Shown: positions 6,221-6,465 of the stretch, piece by piece
Layout: each line of letters opens with the position of its first letter
Numbering within the stretch: the first letter of the stretch is position 1
DNA from: Deltaproteobacteria bacterium
GTDB lineage: Bacteria > Desulfobacterota > SM23-61
Reading direction: 5' to 3'
NCBI GenBank assembly: GCA_029857975.1
Contig: JAOUFX010000177.1
Coordinates: 1 to 6,465, forward strand
Length of the DNA: 6,465 nt
Position numbers and translations under genes: made by a program
The notes under the pieces: model-generated
Database searches by the model: none
Seen by the model: the letters and a program-made list of their open reading frames with translations, nothing else
Told to the model about the DNA's origin: nothing

Positions 6221-6465
6221 TGGCCCTTATCGAGGTAAAAGGTCTCACCAAGAATTTTGGCGGGCTGATGGCCAACGATCACATCGACCTCACCGTTAAT
6301 GAGGGAGAGATTGTCGGCTTAATCGGGCCCAATGGCGCTGGGAAAACTACTCTCTTCAACTGTATCGCCGGGTTTTACCCTCCCAGCGGGGGGAGTGTGC
6401 GCTTTAAAGAGGAAGAGATTAGCGGGTTACCGGCCAATGACATCTGTCTGCGCGGCATTGCCCGG
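6220..6465 (+). CDS. livG: Liv-type ABC transporter ATP-binding protein LivG, 5' part only
   Basis: First 82 codons of the ATPase; the right edge truncates it. Translation gives MALIEVKGLTKNFGG, an A-loop region typical of ABC ATPases, then the Walker A motif GPNGAGKTT at residues 36-44, followed by LFNCIAGFYPPSGGSV. These features, with FYPPSGG right after Walker A, are characteristic of LivG; LivF usually has a different segment here. The ATG overlaps the livM stop (TAATG), with AAGGAG at 6206-6211 8 nt upstream. The Q-loop, signature motif and Walker B lie outside the window. It would power import through LivHM, and a livF gene probably follows. Confidence 0.93.
   Translation, partial: MALIEVKGLTKNFGGLMANDHIDLTVNEGEIVGLIGPNGAGKTTLFNCIAGFYPPSGGSVRFKEEEISGLPANDICLRGIAR

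Overview
The window carries two linked gene sets, all on the plus strand. The first encodes a four-subunit-type 2-oxoacid:ferredoxin oxidoreductase (order korD-korA-korB-korC, with korD cut by the left edge). The second encodes a branched-chain-amino-acid-type (LivKHMGF) ABC importer (livK-livH-livM-livG, with livG cut by the right edge). Tight spacing supports transcription in one direction, possibly as a single operon: korD/korA 9 nt apart, korA/korB overlapping in ATGA, korC/livK 21 nt, livH/livM 25 nt, livM/livG overlapping in TAATG. Two gaps are longer: korB-korC (about 208 nt) and livK-livH (about 247 nt). Both are filled with repeat-derived or hairpin-rich DNA.

The organism is most likely an anaerobic bacterium. 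Ferredoxin-linked, oxygen-sensitive 2-oxoacid oxidoreductases next to Liv-type importers are common in strict anaerobes. The gene style, the Shine-Dalgarno sites and the short dispersed intergenic repeats would fit a Desulfobacterota/Syntrophobacterales-like lineage. That placement is inference from general knowledge, not shown by any marker gene here.

Region by region: 3-86 is the last 27 codons of a 4Fe-4S ferredoxin subunit. 96-2074 holds the alpha and beta catalytic subunits. 1997-2259 is an AT-rich inverted-repeat element plus a GC hairpin; the element runs into the 3' end of korB and supplies its last 25 codons. 2283-2828 is the gamma subunit. 2850-4112 is a secreted solute-binding protein. 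4113-4359 is non-coding, with a strong hairpin followed by an array of degenerate heptamers arranged as an inverted repeat. 4360-6220 holds the two membrane permeases. From 6220 to the edge is the first ATPase gene.

A plausible joint role is uptake of an amino acid or other small carboxylate by the Liv-type importer, conversion to a 2-oxoacid by an enzyme not in this window, and oxidative decarboxylation to acyl-CoA with reduced ferredoxin by KorABCD. The real substrate cannot be read from the sequence. The proteins all belong to known families. The least ordinary content is the repeat that rewrites the KorB C-terminus and the heptamer inverted array before livH.
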